DNA from: Pelargonium nanum
Lineage: Eukaryota; Streptophyta; Magnoliopsida; Geraniales; Geraniaceae
Direction of reading: 5' to 3'
DNA: 59,466 nt
Assembly: GCA_036897485.1 (NCBI GenBank)
Contig: JAYMTF010000069.1
Span: 1-59,466, forward strand
The notes under the pieces are model-generated. The model was not told the DNA's origin. It made no database searches and was given only the letters and a program-made list of their open reading frames with translations. Positions within the stretch are counted from its first letter, which is position 1. Every line of letters starts with the position of its first letter. Of this stretch, positions 22,986-37,000 are shown piece after piece. The position numbers and the translations under genes are program-made.

Positions 22986-24820
22986 ACTAGTTGATTGAAT
23001 TGTACACGTAGTGCATTTAGGTTCACACAAGTTATAAATAAAAACTATGTGTCATGTTCTATTTTATTCTTTTTTCTTGTGTGAATAGTTTGTCATGTTT
23101 TTAAAGAAAATTCGGTATGACTAGGAAATAAAAACTATTCCCACTAAATAATTAGACATGCAATTTTTTGGACTTCTTTTTCTTCACTAAATAATTATTA
23201 CTTTAGAAGTATGAATTCTAGTTGATGATTTGGAATATTGTGTACTTTAGACTAGGGCTGAGCCCAAAATATTTAACGATATTGGGCTTGTGCAGATTAA
23301 TTTGGAAGAGAAGAACAGTCTAGCCCAGGCCTGCCTTGCGTGAAACTAAAACCTCTAATTATGCGATAATTGTGGGCTTCCAGCGTTATAAGATCAAATA
23401 ATTCAACCAGTAAAGAGGCCTAAAATCTCACACCAAAACACAAATTAAGCTTATATTCGTGTCTTCATCTTAATTTGATTTTACATGTATTATGTTAGAT
23501 TTATCTAGTAGTGTTTAGGAACAGTGAAACAAATAGCCTTCAAAAAATTAAAAAAAAAAAAAAAAAAAAAAGTGTGTACGAAATTGATATGCTCTCTTTT
23601 GTCTTGGTTAAAGTGACACACTAAATGTGTTGTTATCTTATTTAAATGTTAAGGCGACTGACTTAGAAATATTTTAAGTTGGAAGTTCTGGAGATGAAGT
23701 TGGAAGTTTAGACTCTTGGAGCTGGAGGCTTGAGATGTTGCTCGTGTTGGGTTACTGGAGCATGCATAAGGGTAGCACATTGTTAGATGGAGACCCATGT
23801 GTAGGATCGAAAATTCGTCTTAGATGTGAGAATTTACTCCAAATGACTTCTAGACACTGAGCAATGAGCAACACCTCGCTGGGGAGGAATCTAAAGAAAA
23901 TTCTAAAGAGAGAAAATCTTTATATCGATTATGAGATTCTTCATCTGACTAAGGAGGAAAATATTTATACTTACAAACCAAGTTTGCCACATGTTGTCGT
24001 GTGGGTTATAGGTGAGATTGATTCCGCTTCGGGTAGCGTTTTACTAAGACGGTTTTAGTTTACAATTGTAGAGTGAGATGTTGTAGTGGTTGCCCAGGGA
24101 GCCTTGGAGTTAATCCAGCGAGACGGTGATTGTGGTAGTGACTCGACGAGACGGAAAGTCTTGAAGGTGACTAAAATGATGTGCTTATTAAGTAAAATTT
24201 TAATGGATGTCTTAATCAAACAATTAAGTGGCTAATTATAAAGTTTAGAAAAGAAAAAAAAAAAAAGAAGAAGGGGGGTTTGAGATAAAATGGACAATCC
24301 ACTCACTAAACCTCTATACTAAGAATGCTTTATTTCTTGATCAGATCAGTCATAAGAATTGCTCCTAATTAGATACTTTGTCATTATATCAGATGTTTTG
24401 CATAAATATCTCTACCAAAAGAAGCTAAATGACAAATTAATTAAAGCCAAAGAGATCAAGTTTTCTTAAAATTGACTATCAATTTTAAATTGGGATTACA
24501 TTTGACAACAACTTTAACAAATTACCATAATTTGTAATGCTAACAGAGCATTATCCTGCCTTCAAAATGGCTGCCTCTGGTTTGTGATTAGTTCTACATT
24601 TTAATAGACATCATCTTGGAAACATAGCCTTGGAAACTCAGTAAAGCCTAGATTTTCATTATTATTGGACTTTATGTGTTAACCCAATAGTCACAGTTTC
24701 TAAGCCCTACTTTGTGTATTCATTGACAACAGCTCAATTTTGGTTGTCACCAAAAGTAATGACTTTTGTAGTTTGTTTTTAAGTTTTGATTTTTTTTTGA
24801 CGATTCTACAAACAATCTCA
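22986..24820. other. intergenic with long poly-A tract and a GC-richer relic
   Basis: A poly-A tract of about 22 bases lies at 23549-23570 and another A-rich run at 24250-24270. Between them, at about 23650-24170, a less AT-rich stretch (CTGGAGGCTTGAGATG, CATGCATAAGGGTAGC, GAGACGGTGATTG) looks like a decayed LTR or other transposon, but no ends could be defined. Confidence 0.4.
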
Positions 24821-24829
24821 AACGAGTAC

Positions 24830-25090
24830 GAAGAGCACAATCACGGAGGCATTGTGGATCCATAAGACGCTTAGTTAGGTTGTGCATGGAGTGGGGTTGG
24901 TAAGAACATATGGTCGAGTATGACGCGCTTAAGGTGATTAAAGCTCTACATGCTAGAGGAGAGGACATCAATGTCTCCAGTTTGATTAAGAGGCTGATGG
25001 TAAGGAGTCTCCGGTTGGAAAAAATGACAACCCTCCGAAAAACGTTCGAGATTGACAGATTACAAGTGTTTCAAGTGATTCATGCCAAAT
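24830..25090 (+). mobile_element. possible RNase H-like fragment of a LINE
   Basis: From 24910 a frame reads VEYDALKVIKALHARGEDIN, resembling the E.DAL.V..AI motif of the RNase H domain in plant non-LTR retroelements. A TAA lies just upstream and the frame closes at 25090. The match rests on one motif, so confidence is low. Confidence 0.3.
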
Positions 25091-25479
25091 GAGAGATTTC
25101 CAGTGTATTTAGTCTTGCGATTTTTTTACATAGCCATCCTGTTTATGTGGCTTGACAGTTTTGTTCTCTTTTACTTTGCGATTAAAGTGGCTAATGCATT
25201 AATTAGATTCTCCATAACTATGTCAAACATTGTTATTCACTTATTCATGAGAAAGTGTCATCTCAAATAACATTAAACATGTCTTTATTCTCAAAGGTTA
25301 AGCAATAAAACAATATTGAAGTTTGAAATAAAGAATGTTGGTCTTTAAATAAAAAAACATTTGGGTTTTGTTCCTCAAAATCACAAGATCTTTCATTGGC
25401 ATTTTTGTTACAAGAAGATGATACAACCAAGCTATCTAACAAGTAGCATCAGTAATTGAAAACAAACAAAAAAAAATAT
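25091..25479. other. intergenic / ALMT 3' UTR
   Basis: AT-rich; the part next to 25480 is probably the 3' UTR of the ALMT gene on the minus strand. Nothing else is seen. Confidence 0.5.
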
Positions 25480-27634
25480 TTACACAATCTCCACTCTTTG
25501 ACCAGGCTTTGGCTTTGGCATCTCCTGGAGTACTGTCTCATTCTCATGCACTATAATTACAACACTGCCATCACCACCATCAACATTAACAGGCTTCACT
25601 GTTCCTCTATGAAGTATATGTGATTTCTCTGTATGTATTGGCTCCACATTTTTAAAATCCGCCATTTGCGAAAGCTCGTGGACCGCCTTGTAAATCTCTT
25701 CCACGCATTTAACGATCTCGATCATTATTGAAGCTACTGTGGCAGCTGATACCAATTCCAGGAGGTTCTCATTTTGTAGAGAAGCAAATTTCAGTGAATC
25801 TTTGAGGTCAAAAATGGCTGTTTTTGAGGTCTCCAAATGGGGAGTTGCAGAGGAAGATGGGTCTGTCATGGTCTTGATGGCTGTGGCTAATGCTTTTAGT
25901 GCCTTGCTGGACTCTGAACTCATCTTCTTGCATGATTCTTGAAAAGTTTCTTGAATTTCTTGTGGTGCCTGTAAAATTTTTAGTGTTTGGAGTTAGTGGG
26001 GTAGGTCATGGAAAGTGTACATAACATGCAATGCAAAATGGTGAGGAAAAAGTGTTTCTATATTTTTTTATATTTCTTCTTTTCTAATGACCATAAATGT
26101 TGAAGAAAAATAAAGTGCTTTCACATCTTATTCAATTTTGTTTGAAAACCCAATAATTAGATTTTGAAACCAATGTCAAAAAAATTGTTAATGCTTTAGA
26201 GTAAGATATAATTGTGTCGTACATGAATGTCGGAGGCGATACAGCAATCTAGAGCGTCAATTTTGTAAGCGCATTGGCGAGTAAGAGCACCGATCTTCAA
26301 GTATTGTTTCCATGGATGACGAAGTTGGAATCGGCCATGTCCAGGTTCCCATCTTGCAAAGTTTGCCTGCGATTGATTAATATTATTAAGTAATGTTAGT
26401 GCTATTTCAATTTATAAAATATAGTTAATTAGTTAGGCTTATTATAAATAATTACTCACCAAGGAATCTTCACTAGCTTTTGATGTTAGGACACTTTTGT
26501 ATCCTTGATGAAGAGGTTTCTTGGCTTCTTTGGAGAAACCCTTTTGAAAATACTCATCTCCAAAACCTACACACAAATTTTAATGATGAGATTGAGAAAC
26601 TATATATATATAAACACATTATTGTTTAATATGTTATTACTATAGTCTATAATAAATAATTAGTAATGTACCTTCAAGGTAAATTGCAAGCTTTTCTATG
26701 TTCCCAAAAATCAACTTGTGAAGATCTCCACCAGCCCATATTGGACAAACACACAAAGATACACTCATACATATTGCTCCACCAATTATAATTGTCACAA
26801 TCCTTTCTTTAGCCATCTCCATCACATTTTCAGCTCTATATGCTGACACTGACACCATACTGAATGTCAATATGAATATCAAAAATCCATAATCATATCT
26901 TGCCCTAACGTACGGGAAGAACCGGAGAAATGTAGACGCTGCAGCTGCAAAACAACATTAATCACACCAAATTAGAAAACTCTCGACCCAGACACATAAC
27001 CAAAAAACCTAACTAACTCATGAGCTACCTGATTCGCAGAGCGAAGGCTAACAAATTTTGAATATATGTCACATGCTAGCACTAAAGAATCAAGAATCTT
27101 TAACATGGTACATATATACCTAGTAAAAAGACTAGAATGGCAAGAACAATGGGCTCTCCTTTATGTCCAAAGAGAAGTGCCAGCTGATGAGCTGCAATCC
27201 CCAGCCCTCCGGCAAGAGACGTCGCGAAAGCTCGGTTCAGACCCTTGCAAATGGTCGCACCTAAGACAACAACAAAACAAAAAACATGTTCCTTAAATCA
27301 ACAAGATCATGATCATCATGATTACCAATCACATTACTCATAATTAAACATTAATGCCATCATTTGCAAATCATGAGTACTGACCTACAGTGAATTCACT
27401 GAGAACCACAACGGTTAAAACCGCCCAAATCCCGGAATCGCCAAAGTTATCATAGAGAGGCTGCACATAGTACAAGAGGGACACCAGAGTGAGTGACAAT
27501 CCAACCTTGAGACAATGAAATATCCGCCTCGGATCGTCTCTTCCTAGCTTCTTCGTGCTCGTCCCGATCTTCACAACCTTGCCTTTCAGCTTTGCAAGAA
27601 CTCGGGTTTGATCGCCTTTAGCGGATGAATCCAT
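25480..27634 (-). CDS. ALMT: aluminium-activated malate transporter (ALMT) family anion channel
   Basis: Six coding exons, 27634-27385, 27260-27120, 26944-26672, 26566-26460, 26366-26223 and 25968-25480, total 1404 nt (467 aa). This is normal ALMT length and all junctions are GT-AG and in phase. The N-terminal half is the multi-spanning membrane domain: [107 protein letters not shown] and the WEPGHGRF motif (about 263-270) are family hallmarks. The C-terminal half is cytosolic and helical. ALMTs carry malate and other anions across the plasma membrane or tonoplast, in aluminium tolerance, guard cells or nutrition. The closest resemblance is to the ALMT1/2/7/8 group. The third exon has two possible acceptors six bases apart (GCAGCTGCAG), which would add or remove two alanines. 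Confidence 0.93.
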
Positions 27635-27726
27635 GGCGAGAATGAGCTAAGTTTCTTTGGTTTAGAGAGTGATGTGAAGGTTAATGGGTTTGTTTGTTGT
27701 CTGTAAGTGGTGTCTAGTTATGTCCA

Positions 27727-27733
27727 TTTTATA
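27727..27733 (-). promoter_or_regulatory. TATA box of the ALMT gene
   Basis: The minus strand reads CCTATAAAATGG about 95 bp upstream of the ATG, giving a predicted leader of about 60 nt rich in A and C. Motif and spacing only. Confidence 0.6.
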
Positions 27734-27739
27734 GGATGG

Positions 27740-29435
27740 AGAATTTAGGTTGTGGATGAGAGGAGGACAAAGATTTTGTTTGAGGAATTTGAAAAAGGTT
27801 GAAGAAAATATTAGTTTAGTGGGTGACAGGACTTGTAATTTAGGCCAGGAATGGTTGATCTGAGGCTAATCTTTATTTCTTGCGAGTGCGCATAGCAGCC
27901 CACGATTTGGAAGGTCGTAGGCTCTAAAAAGTGTCTTCCGATCTATAGGACTTAATTAGGAACCATAAGTGTTAAGAGACTTTAGTTACCCTATTAAGTA
28001 TATTTAGACTTTTTTAAGAGGACTATCAAATCTTGACCTAATTTACTAGGAAACGCTACTTGACCAGTGTGATTTCCCTTTTCGAAACGCTTCGAAACGT
28101 GGAACACCAACGAACTGAACGCGAAAATCTTGTTGTAGGGCTGAGAATTATTCAATTAATTATGGATTTACTTAATGTTTTATGCTGATTATTTTATATA
28201 TCTCATGCATAAGTTTCACGCTCTGAATTGAGCATTTCAAGAAAGCCTGCCCCGAACGTTCCAAACTATAACATCCTAACATTAGATCTTGACTCATATA
28301 TTATGTTAGCTACTTCCTACCAATTAAAAACTTAAAATAAACTAGTTCGTTCTCCTTTTTATGAAAACGTAAAAGATATATTAACCGTCGAACTCTATCA
28401 TATATAGCCTCATGTGCATCAAGGGTATCTTTAGCTCTCATCAACTTGTATTAGAGCTATTATCGATAACTTATGAATAACTAACTTTTCTTGAAAAAGA
28501 AAGCTAACATTCATTTTGAGACGATAAAATACTGATGGTATTCAATTAAAATGAACAAGTTGGGTCAGGTTTAGAATTAGCATATGGGTAAACACTGGCT
28601 GCAAGTTATATATAGGGCTAAAAAGCACTAGCATGCAAATTAATATGCCATGAATTGAACTGTTGAACCAGATTCTTTGGGAGTAACAGTTGATCAGTTG
28701 ACTCCTCTTTTTTTTAGCCTGAAATTTAATAAGTTAGGTATCCACTTAACCTGGAGATCCATTTCGTCAAATTTAGGTATGTTTAATCAGTATTGACTGA
28801 TTATAATTATGTAATTTAATTTAGTTTTGATATAGTGTTATTGTTTTCTCAATAAAATTAAGAAAATTATTATTTTGGTTTGTTCAGAAAAAAATATATT
28901 ATTATTTTCTTTAAGAAAAACTAAGACAACATGTTAGTGTTATTGCCATGTTAAACTTTGAGATTAGTGATAGTTTAATGAAAACTGTGCTTATGATTGG
29001 ATAATTGACTTGAGTTAATTAAGTTGGATTGTTGGAGTTTATTTAGTTCATAAAAAAAAATTTATTTTGTCTGTCAGAAAGTGGAAGAATGATGAAGCTA
29101 CAGATAACCCTTTTTCGTTTTTTGCTTTTTCTTTATCCATTGTCAAGGAATCTATCAAGCCAATGGCATATCAAAGCAACCAAGAAATACACACATTATA
29201 AATATGCAGAACCAGAAATTATATTAGTGATTGAATAGATAATAGAAAAAAATAAATTTTGTTTTAAGACAAAAATAAAGAAAGATTTGATTAAACCACC
29301 TCTAAAGACCTCTCGTTGCTTATAACTTGTGCATTTTTTAAGAAGGAATTTCTTTATATACACACACGTCAGAATCTTTTGGGGGCGTCACCCGAGTAAT
29401 TAGTTGTTAGTGTTTCCCCTTAAACTCATAAATCT
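27740..29435. other. intergenic, ALMT promoter side
   Basis: No gene supported. A less AT-rich patch at about 27880-28130 (GCGAGTGCGCATAGCAGCCC, CGAAACGCTTCGAAACGTGG) looks repeat-derived but is unclassified. Confidence 0.4.
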
Positions 29436-29524
29436 CACCCCATACCGTCGGCAAGGAGGCTCGAACCTGAGACCTCAAAGGAAATCCAAAGCGCATCAAC
29501 CGCTTGGCCCAACATGCCTTGGTA
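29436..29524 (-). mobile_element. tRNA-derived SINE with box A and box B
   Basis: On the minus strand a pol III box A-like TGGGCCAAGCGG (29511-29500) is followed 33 bp later by a box B GGTTCGAGCCTC (29467-29456), then GACGGTATGGGGTGAG. The order and spacing are those of a tRNA-related SINE head. It does not fold as a full tRNA. Tail and target duplication are not clear. Confidence 0.7.
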
Positions 29525-32500
29525 GTAAAAAAATATTGCGAAAAGCCAACTTCCTTTCTTCTAGCAAAATCACATCGTTGCGATACAGTTAATGTGTTTC
29601 AGATTGACAATTATTATGTTATTGCTAAATGTTTTATATTTTATCACAAAGAGACATATCCCAAGGTTCCAAACTCCAAATCTTAACGTTTCCGTTCCAT
29701 GTACTGAAACATTCCACGATCTAGAAAAACTTAGGTCAGAATGAACCAGTTTCATCCATTTAAGTGCTTATAATGGTAGTGTAACAGGAATCAGTGACCG
29801 AAAGAGAAACCAAAGATTTAATAATATGAAAAAAAAATAACTGAGAAATTCCAACAAAGATTAGTGCAAGAGTGTGTGACTGAACTTCAAAAAAAGTAGG
29901 TCACCACTAACATACACTGCCATGATAATATAATCACTGAGATTAGCAGTAAAAAAGAGTGAATATAGCATAGCATTGGGTCATAGTGACTGCAAGATGA
30001 CTATGAACAAGAGAATATAAATTAATTAATTAATTATAATCTGCATATTATTATATAGTTAATGGCTTCAAAAAAAGCTAATGCATAGCAGCCCCCATAC
30101 TGTCTTTTACTTCAGATTGAGAAGTAGATTATTCATTGATCACACCAACACCATAAGCACTATATACACTAATCTATAAGATCACTATTTATTTATACAC
30201 ATTTATTTTAATATTTATCAACTTGAGATCACATATATTCTTTTTGGTTGGTACTAATCTAATTTATTTACAATTAATTAACTACATATATGTCAGCAAT
30301 CACTACTCAGTAGGATCTGACTAGTACATGAGATTCTTCCATACCTTCAAGGCAAAATCATCCAAATTCCATAAGCTCATCCATTTAATGTGCATGCATG
30401 CATGTAGTAATATTAATTGAAACTTCAATTATAACTTAAAAAAGTATATAAAATCTTAGCCTTAAGTGTAATCTAAATTAATTTACATGAAAATGGAATT
30501 GATGGCTTTATTTTTTCAATTTCAACTTCTAAATTTTTGCCCAAAGTTGTAAATTCTTGGAGCAACTTGGTTTATAGATATTGACATGTGTGGGATTTTT
30601 GCTAGAAGGCACAACATTGATGCAAGTTGATTTGGTTTCTCCATTTGTGTCTCCAATATTAGCAACTTACAGCTATGCATTATCTCAAACAACAACAATT
30701 TTGTTATTTATTATGTTTAAAGATGTAGTTTTGTATGGTCCATAATCGAGTTAGATGAGGGATTAAATCTCTGATCTTTTTCTGAATTTGGATTCTCTTG
30801 TGATTTTGATTTCTTTTGGCAATAGACATGAAACGTGAAGTGTTTACACAAGAACTAATAAAAGAGAAGCAAGTCTAATAATTTTGTTTTCTTGCATTTT
30901 TATTATTATGGGCAAGAAAAAATGTAATTAATGTAATACTTAATCGGTCTAAAAATATAGGTGCAAATTATTTATAATAAGTTAGTTCATATTGTTTATT
31001 ATAACAATAATATTGAGAAAATAACTCAAATAAGAATAAATATATTACATTAACTTTTCTTTTTTAAGTTTTTCTAAAATAAAAGCAAAAACACTTATAT
31101 TATACGGATGAAGTAGAAAGGTGATATACCATATATAGCCCTTGTTTTCCTTTCTGTGTGTTGAAAGTTAAACTAGAAATAGGCTAATTTAATTAACAAG
31201 ATCCAGTTGTGCATGCATGAATGATATCAGCTGTATGGCAATAGCCTGTTTTTTATCACCTACTGGGTTGCTTCCAAGCTAATTAAAAGCTTCTTCTTTT
31301 TTTCTTTTTGCAAGTTTTCTTTTATTGTTTTCTTGTATAAACCACGTATCCTTGTTATCTGTTACGATTTGAAACTCTTGAAAATTAGTCAAAGTTAAAA
31401 CTCTCCGTACATTCTTATAAATGTGTTTAGTAAATATTGAACTTAATAATTTTTTACACAATCTCGACATATGTTGTCATTTGAATCACAACCATGCAAG
31501 TTTTCGTCTGTTATGGGTACAAAATAATAAATTTTTAAATAAAAATTCATAAATCTCTTTTAATTAAATGTATTCAAGGGGCTACCAGTTGGGAAGAATA
31601 ATCTTTGTACACCTAATTCAGCCCCTGAAATTTGAGAAAGGGACCGGTCTGAATTTTATTTTAGCGCATATTAATGTTTTATAAGCCTAATTGGGTTGCT
31701 AAGTTTTTGAGTTTTTAATGCTATACGTTCCTTTTTCAATAATAAAATTATGTCTAGTGGAAACTGAATTAAGTGTTTGTTTTTACATCGTTTCTCTGGT
31801 GAAAAAATTGTTTATGAGAATAAATTTCATTATCATTCTTATCAAATTTATAATTCAAACGTTGCTAAAATTAGATTTAGTTTTGTAAAACAAAAACAAA
31901 AAAACTTGATTTATTGAAGTCATCAACATGCTCCATCCATAAAGTGAACATAAGCAAACTCATCATTATTCAATTATTCTAATATTCATAATATCAGAAA
32001 TGAATGAGAACCACATACTCGTATTCATGAATCTACCAAATTAATTGTAAATAAAACCAAATATTCAATCACTCAATTTGAATATCATTAAACTTGTTAT
32101 TAAAACTAAATAGACCCTTGCTAATCTATGGATGTATCTTGATAGAATTGTACTTCTTGGTAGACTTTAGCAACTTGCCATAACTGATCACTTGTTTTAT
32201 ATTTTCATGGATGGGATCAAGTTCAAGTTCAACTGCATTATGAGTTCTAAAATTGATTGAGATGTCCTTTGTAGTATACACTAATTACACACTATCTCCA
32301 TTTTCAGGCCATTGAGTGCATGAACATACTTCATTTCACATAAATTTTGTCCTTCTTAATTTTAGTCCACTTGTATTTTCATCTTATGTTAAATTCATAG
32401 ATTCAAGCTCCACCACATGTAAACTGAAGAAGAAACTAATAAATTGTACTCCAATCATCTTTAAATAAGTGTTACATTTGTCTTATATTTTTACTATTGT

Positions 32501-34003
32501 CAAATTAAAAACAATGACATATATTTTAGAACGAGTATCAATCTAAAACAAAGCATTTGTTGGTTACAGCACATGTCATTAGGTATTAAACTAGAGTTGA
32601 CTCCCAAGAAGACAATGATGGTGAGAAGTACGGTACAGTATTAGCTCATCAACTTGATTTCAAAGTGTACGGAGACGGTTCATTCTCAATTTTCAAATTT
32701 ATTTTTCTTTTCCAAGTTGAAATTTGATTCCATTCCAAGTCAGTTTCTGGCCAAGATTGGATGCCACAGTGAAATAAAATTGTTACAGCTTTCTCGCTCA
32801 AATATCTGGTACGAATATTGTACGTACCTACGAATATGCTTTTTTTACCTTCTGTGCAGTGCAGAAAGTTGAAGACCAAAACGCTTGACTTTGATGAAGA
32901 GACAGTGTTCCAAGTAAATGGGTTTCACATGTTCATGTTTCACCCATTTCTGAACTCAAAATAGTATGTATGGCTACACCTACACGTGAGACACAACAAT
33001 GGTGATTGGTGGGTGGATGTGGATCCCCATGTTCCTGTTTTTATTTTTTACCAATTCGAAAGGGTGATGATGTAAGAACAAGAAGTTGAATATATATAGA
33101 ATCTGAAAGAGATCTAGAGATATAAAATTATTCTCATTCCTGCAGCAAAAGTTTGAATGTTCACAATTTCAAGTCATCACAATATTCAGTTGTTCCTGTT
33201 CAATCTTCAAAAATGATGAAAAGTTCAAGAAATAATGGACTTACTTCAATCTGCAAAATGATGAATACAAAGCAAAACCTAATTTTTGTTTTACCATTTC
33301 CCTGTAAGCATAGTGAACTTCGGTCCTTTATGCACATAGCACAATGTTTCTACTACCCGATCAAATAATACCCTGCTTATACTTCAATAACAGAAAAGAT
33401 CAACTGCAAAGCATCTATAGTATTTCGCATAAATGTTCCCATGATTGCAACATTCAAATTTCCATGTCATTCTCCAACAAAGATAGTGTAATTCACATAA
33501 CCAGAACCGGATATCACCAGTTATATTCATCTTTATATGCAGAAACATCTAAAAGCATGTCCCAAGATGCACATTATGCATATTTGGTCTACAGGTACGT
33601 ACCTTTAATAGCACCTCTCTAAACTGCATACCCTTACCGTAAACAAATAATCCAATACAGAAACACGGTTAGGCAGATGTTTAAAGTTAGTCACTTCAAC
33701 CAAACTTCCAAAGGAATGTTTCAAATAAAACACCAAGTATACTCCATCTTGATCTAGAAATGACTTCCTCGCTACAGGGCTATATAGTTCGTTCCATTGT
33801 GAGGCAACAGCATTATATACTTTTCATTTACTCATATGTAACTTCACAAAAGAGCAAAACTTATGTTTGGTTTTCCTAATATATATGTGCTCGAAAAGAA
33901 TTATGTAATGCACAAGGAAAATAAGAATAGAGTCAGATCCTACATACAAGTGTAACTATCAAAAACAGATAAATTACTCCTACGGCATCATGTATCTATC
34001 TGC
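29525..34003. other. gene-free stretch of about 4.5 kb
   Basis: AT-rich with no supported protein or RNA gene. The last few hundred bases are probably the 3' UTR of the DGD1 gene on the minus strand. A TATA-like ATATATATAGAATC lies near 33091, but no gene follows it. Confidence 0.5.
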
Positions 34004-37000
34004 CTACCATCCATAGATAGGATTTTCTACCTGGGGAGGCAGGAGATGCAGATCTTTACAATGTTGCTTGTCATAGTCCCGTGTCCCAGGTATTGCTCCA
34101 GTACACAGTCTGAGGAACTCGTTCCCTGTGAGACAATAGTGGGCAAAAGCAAGCCCTCCATCAACCATTTCATTGAGATTAGGCATTGAAGCTGATTTTG
34201 CAATAATTTTCCCATTACTTTTTTTCACTTTTGCATCATGGTATTCACCATTTAAGACTTTATCAAGGTCAGAGTACTCCACAAATCTCTGGGTGGCGGC
34301 CTCCCATGAAAGTTGATATCTTTGCTCGGGAGTGAGTGGTTGCGGTTCATTTTCCATTGCTTCCTTCACTTTAGTGACAAAGTCCTCTGATGTCTTGTAG
34401 GTCAAACAATTCGGAAAGTCTCTGAAGAACTCATTTGACGGGTGGTCTGCACATACTACAAATTTTCCCATGGCAAGTGCCTCCGCAGTAGCTGTGCAGA
34501 GCACATCACTAACACTGGGATTTATGAAGACTTTATACCTTCAAGCCAAAAAAAAAAAGGAATGTCAAAAGGATGAAAGGAGAGATCATCACACCTGTTT
34601 CAATGGAAACTAAACACTCCATCATAAAGTGATGGCTCGTCTCGATATATCAAAGCTTATTTGAGAGACCAACTCAACCTCCAGGGTTCCAAAAAATAGC
34701 ATAGTATTTGCTATTAATGCTTAGTGGATAAATAAATAAAAGTAGAAAGAACTTTTATTAGATGAATGATTTGCTAACTACAAATGAAGCCACAATAAAG
34801 TTTCAATTTAAAGAATCCTTACCCATGAAGAGAATCATCGGCGTGGTCTCTGCCTTTCATAAAATTTAAGTTCAGGTCCAACCTTTTAGCAGCAGTCTGA
34901 ACTTCATGTGCGTCCTCTCCATTCCCATACACATCCAATTTAAAGCTACCAAGATCATTCTTTTTCTGTGCCAACAAATCTATTAGCTCACGGTATCCCT
35001 TTGCCCAAACCATCTTGCCTAGGAAATATGCTCCTTTTGAAAAGGCTTGCTTCCCAAGTTCCCTTTCAGCAGCAACCTTTTCTCCAATTTTCAAAAACTT
35101 GGGATTGACACCATGGACGTTGCAGATAATTGACTTCGGCAAATCCTGGGTGGCAGCAGAAAGACGAAGAACCTGGATCAAGAAAATCATGCACAGTTTA
35201 GTCCACGCAAATGCAATATGGAAAACACCCCTCAAATAGAGACCGCTATCAGCAAAAATCAATCAGCTGACCTTGTGGCAGTATGCTCTGGTGACCCAAT
35301 TGTTTATGTGCTTCACAAAAAAGGACTTGATAGCCCCGTTATGCTCTCTCTTAATATACTCTAAGTAATTTGTGTGGACAACACCGACAACATGATTAAA
35401 CTTATCAGTCCAACGTTTTCCATGATGGTACCAATTCAGGTGCTCTGGTTCTTCGAGGATAGCAATGTCAGCATCCTTGGATGGAATAAACTGAGATGTA
35501 TCTCCAGCAGGTACTATGCTTCTCCTTTCTTTAGAGAACTAATAAAAACAATATAAGAATTTATCAGCAACAATATTTTTATTATAAGCAAGAAAATACC
35601 ACATCTAATTCAAAGTATACCTTTCCTGGATAGAAGGAAATCTTAAAATCAGCCTTAAAGCCTATCCTTTCCTCAAGCCAGTTGCGTATATAAATCTCCT
35701 GCTCTTCTGGTGAACTGAAAGTGACATTGTTAGGGTAAACTAATTCTTGATCTGATTTACATAGCCAAGGGACCAACAGGGTGACGTTTTGTTTTGCAGA
35801 CTTGGCTAAATATGCTGCTCTAAAGAGTGGATTTACAGCTGTTCCTGTCATCCAAGGAAGACTTGCCGTTGTGACAATAGCAACATGTCTTTCTTTGCTA
35901 GGTGGGTCATGCTTTACATGGTCTGTCCAAAAACCACCTTCATAAGAATGGCCTGTGCTTTGAAGAACACTGGCTATCCTTAAATCCAAATCATCGTTTT
36001 CAAGCATTGAGGGTTCTCCTGAAGATGCAGAGGACCATAGAAGATGGTTCTTGCGCTTGCTGCACAAGCTTTCAACTATCTTATCACATAAATCTGCAGC
36101 CATATTAAAAATGGTATTATTAAACAGCAGCAACATAACCATGTGTAAAACTGTCATACATATAAGGTATCATGCAAAATGTCTACCATCTCATTTTATT
36201 TCTAAAGATGCTCCTTTGATTTATTTGTATCCCCATGATAAATTTTCAACCAACTTCTAATCTTTTACACACTTCTATGTAACTATTCCTGATGTGAGAC
36301 AAATATATTTACACATTACAACTCACTGCAAATTTTCAAGATGTGAACTGAACTCTACAGTCAACCCCAAACAGCCTTCGTCATCCACTCGTGCCCAGAC
36401 CATTACCCAAGAAATGGGAACAGAAAGGGCAAGGTACTCCTCATAATTTTTCTGTCAATTTCAACACAATCTTTCTTAAGCATCCGGAGCTACAAAGATT
36501 TAAATGAAGCCAAGCATACATCTACAAGGAAGCCATTATTTCAGGATATATATATATATATATGATGTACACATTAGTAGTTTCTACTTCATTATGTAGA
36601 TGAGGACATGTGTTTCTATCTTTATCAAAAGAGTACTATTTCAACTTCATGTTGTTCTGGCATCCAAAATTATATACAAAATCCTATTAAAATTCTTCAA
36701 CTAAACGAAACTGGCATAGGGATAAAGAAAATTAAAGATCCAACACGATAAATGAAAGCAATTAAATTTTGGTTAATCAGAATCAAATAAGCTTATACGC
36801 TAAAATCACAAAGTAATATAAATATAATTGGAAGTTAAATAAACAGCTTACCTTTTCGAACACCTAGTTGATCCAAAAAGGGGCTCGATTGTCGAACCAA
36901 ATACGCCAAAAGCTCTGGAACATCCAGTGGTGGCACTTCCTTTATCAGTTACAAGGAAAAAAAAAGTAGATTCAGCATAGTCTACTCTTCTATAGAACTT

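Noticed and set aside
24747-24971. 74-codon minus-strand frame near the ALMT gene
   Set aside because: No family resemblance; it lies antisense to the weak RNase H-like motif.
29436-29524. A tRNA gene
   Set aside because: It has box A and box B but no acceptor stem or anticodon arm pairing; a SINE head explains it better.
33091-33622. Small gene after a TATA-like motif at 33.1 kb
   Set aside because: Frames of 71 and 92 codons lack any domain, codon bias or splice support, and probably overlap the DGD1 3' flank.
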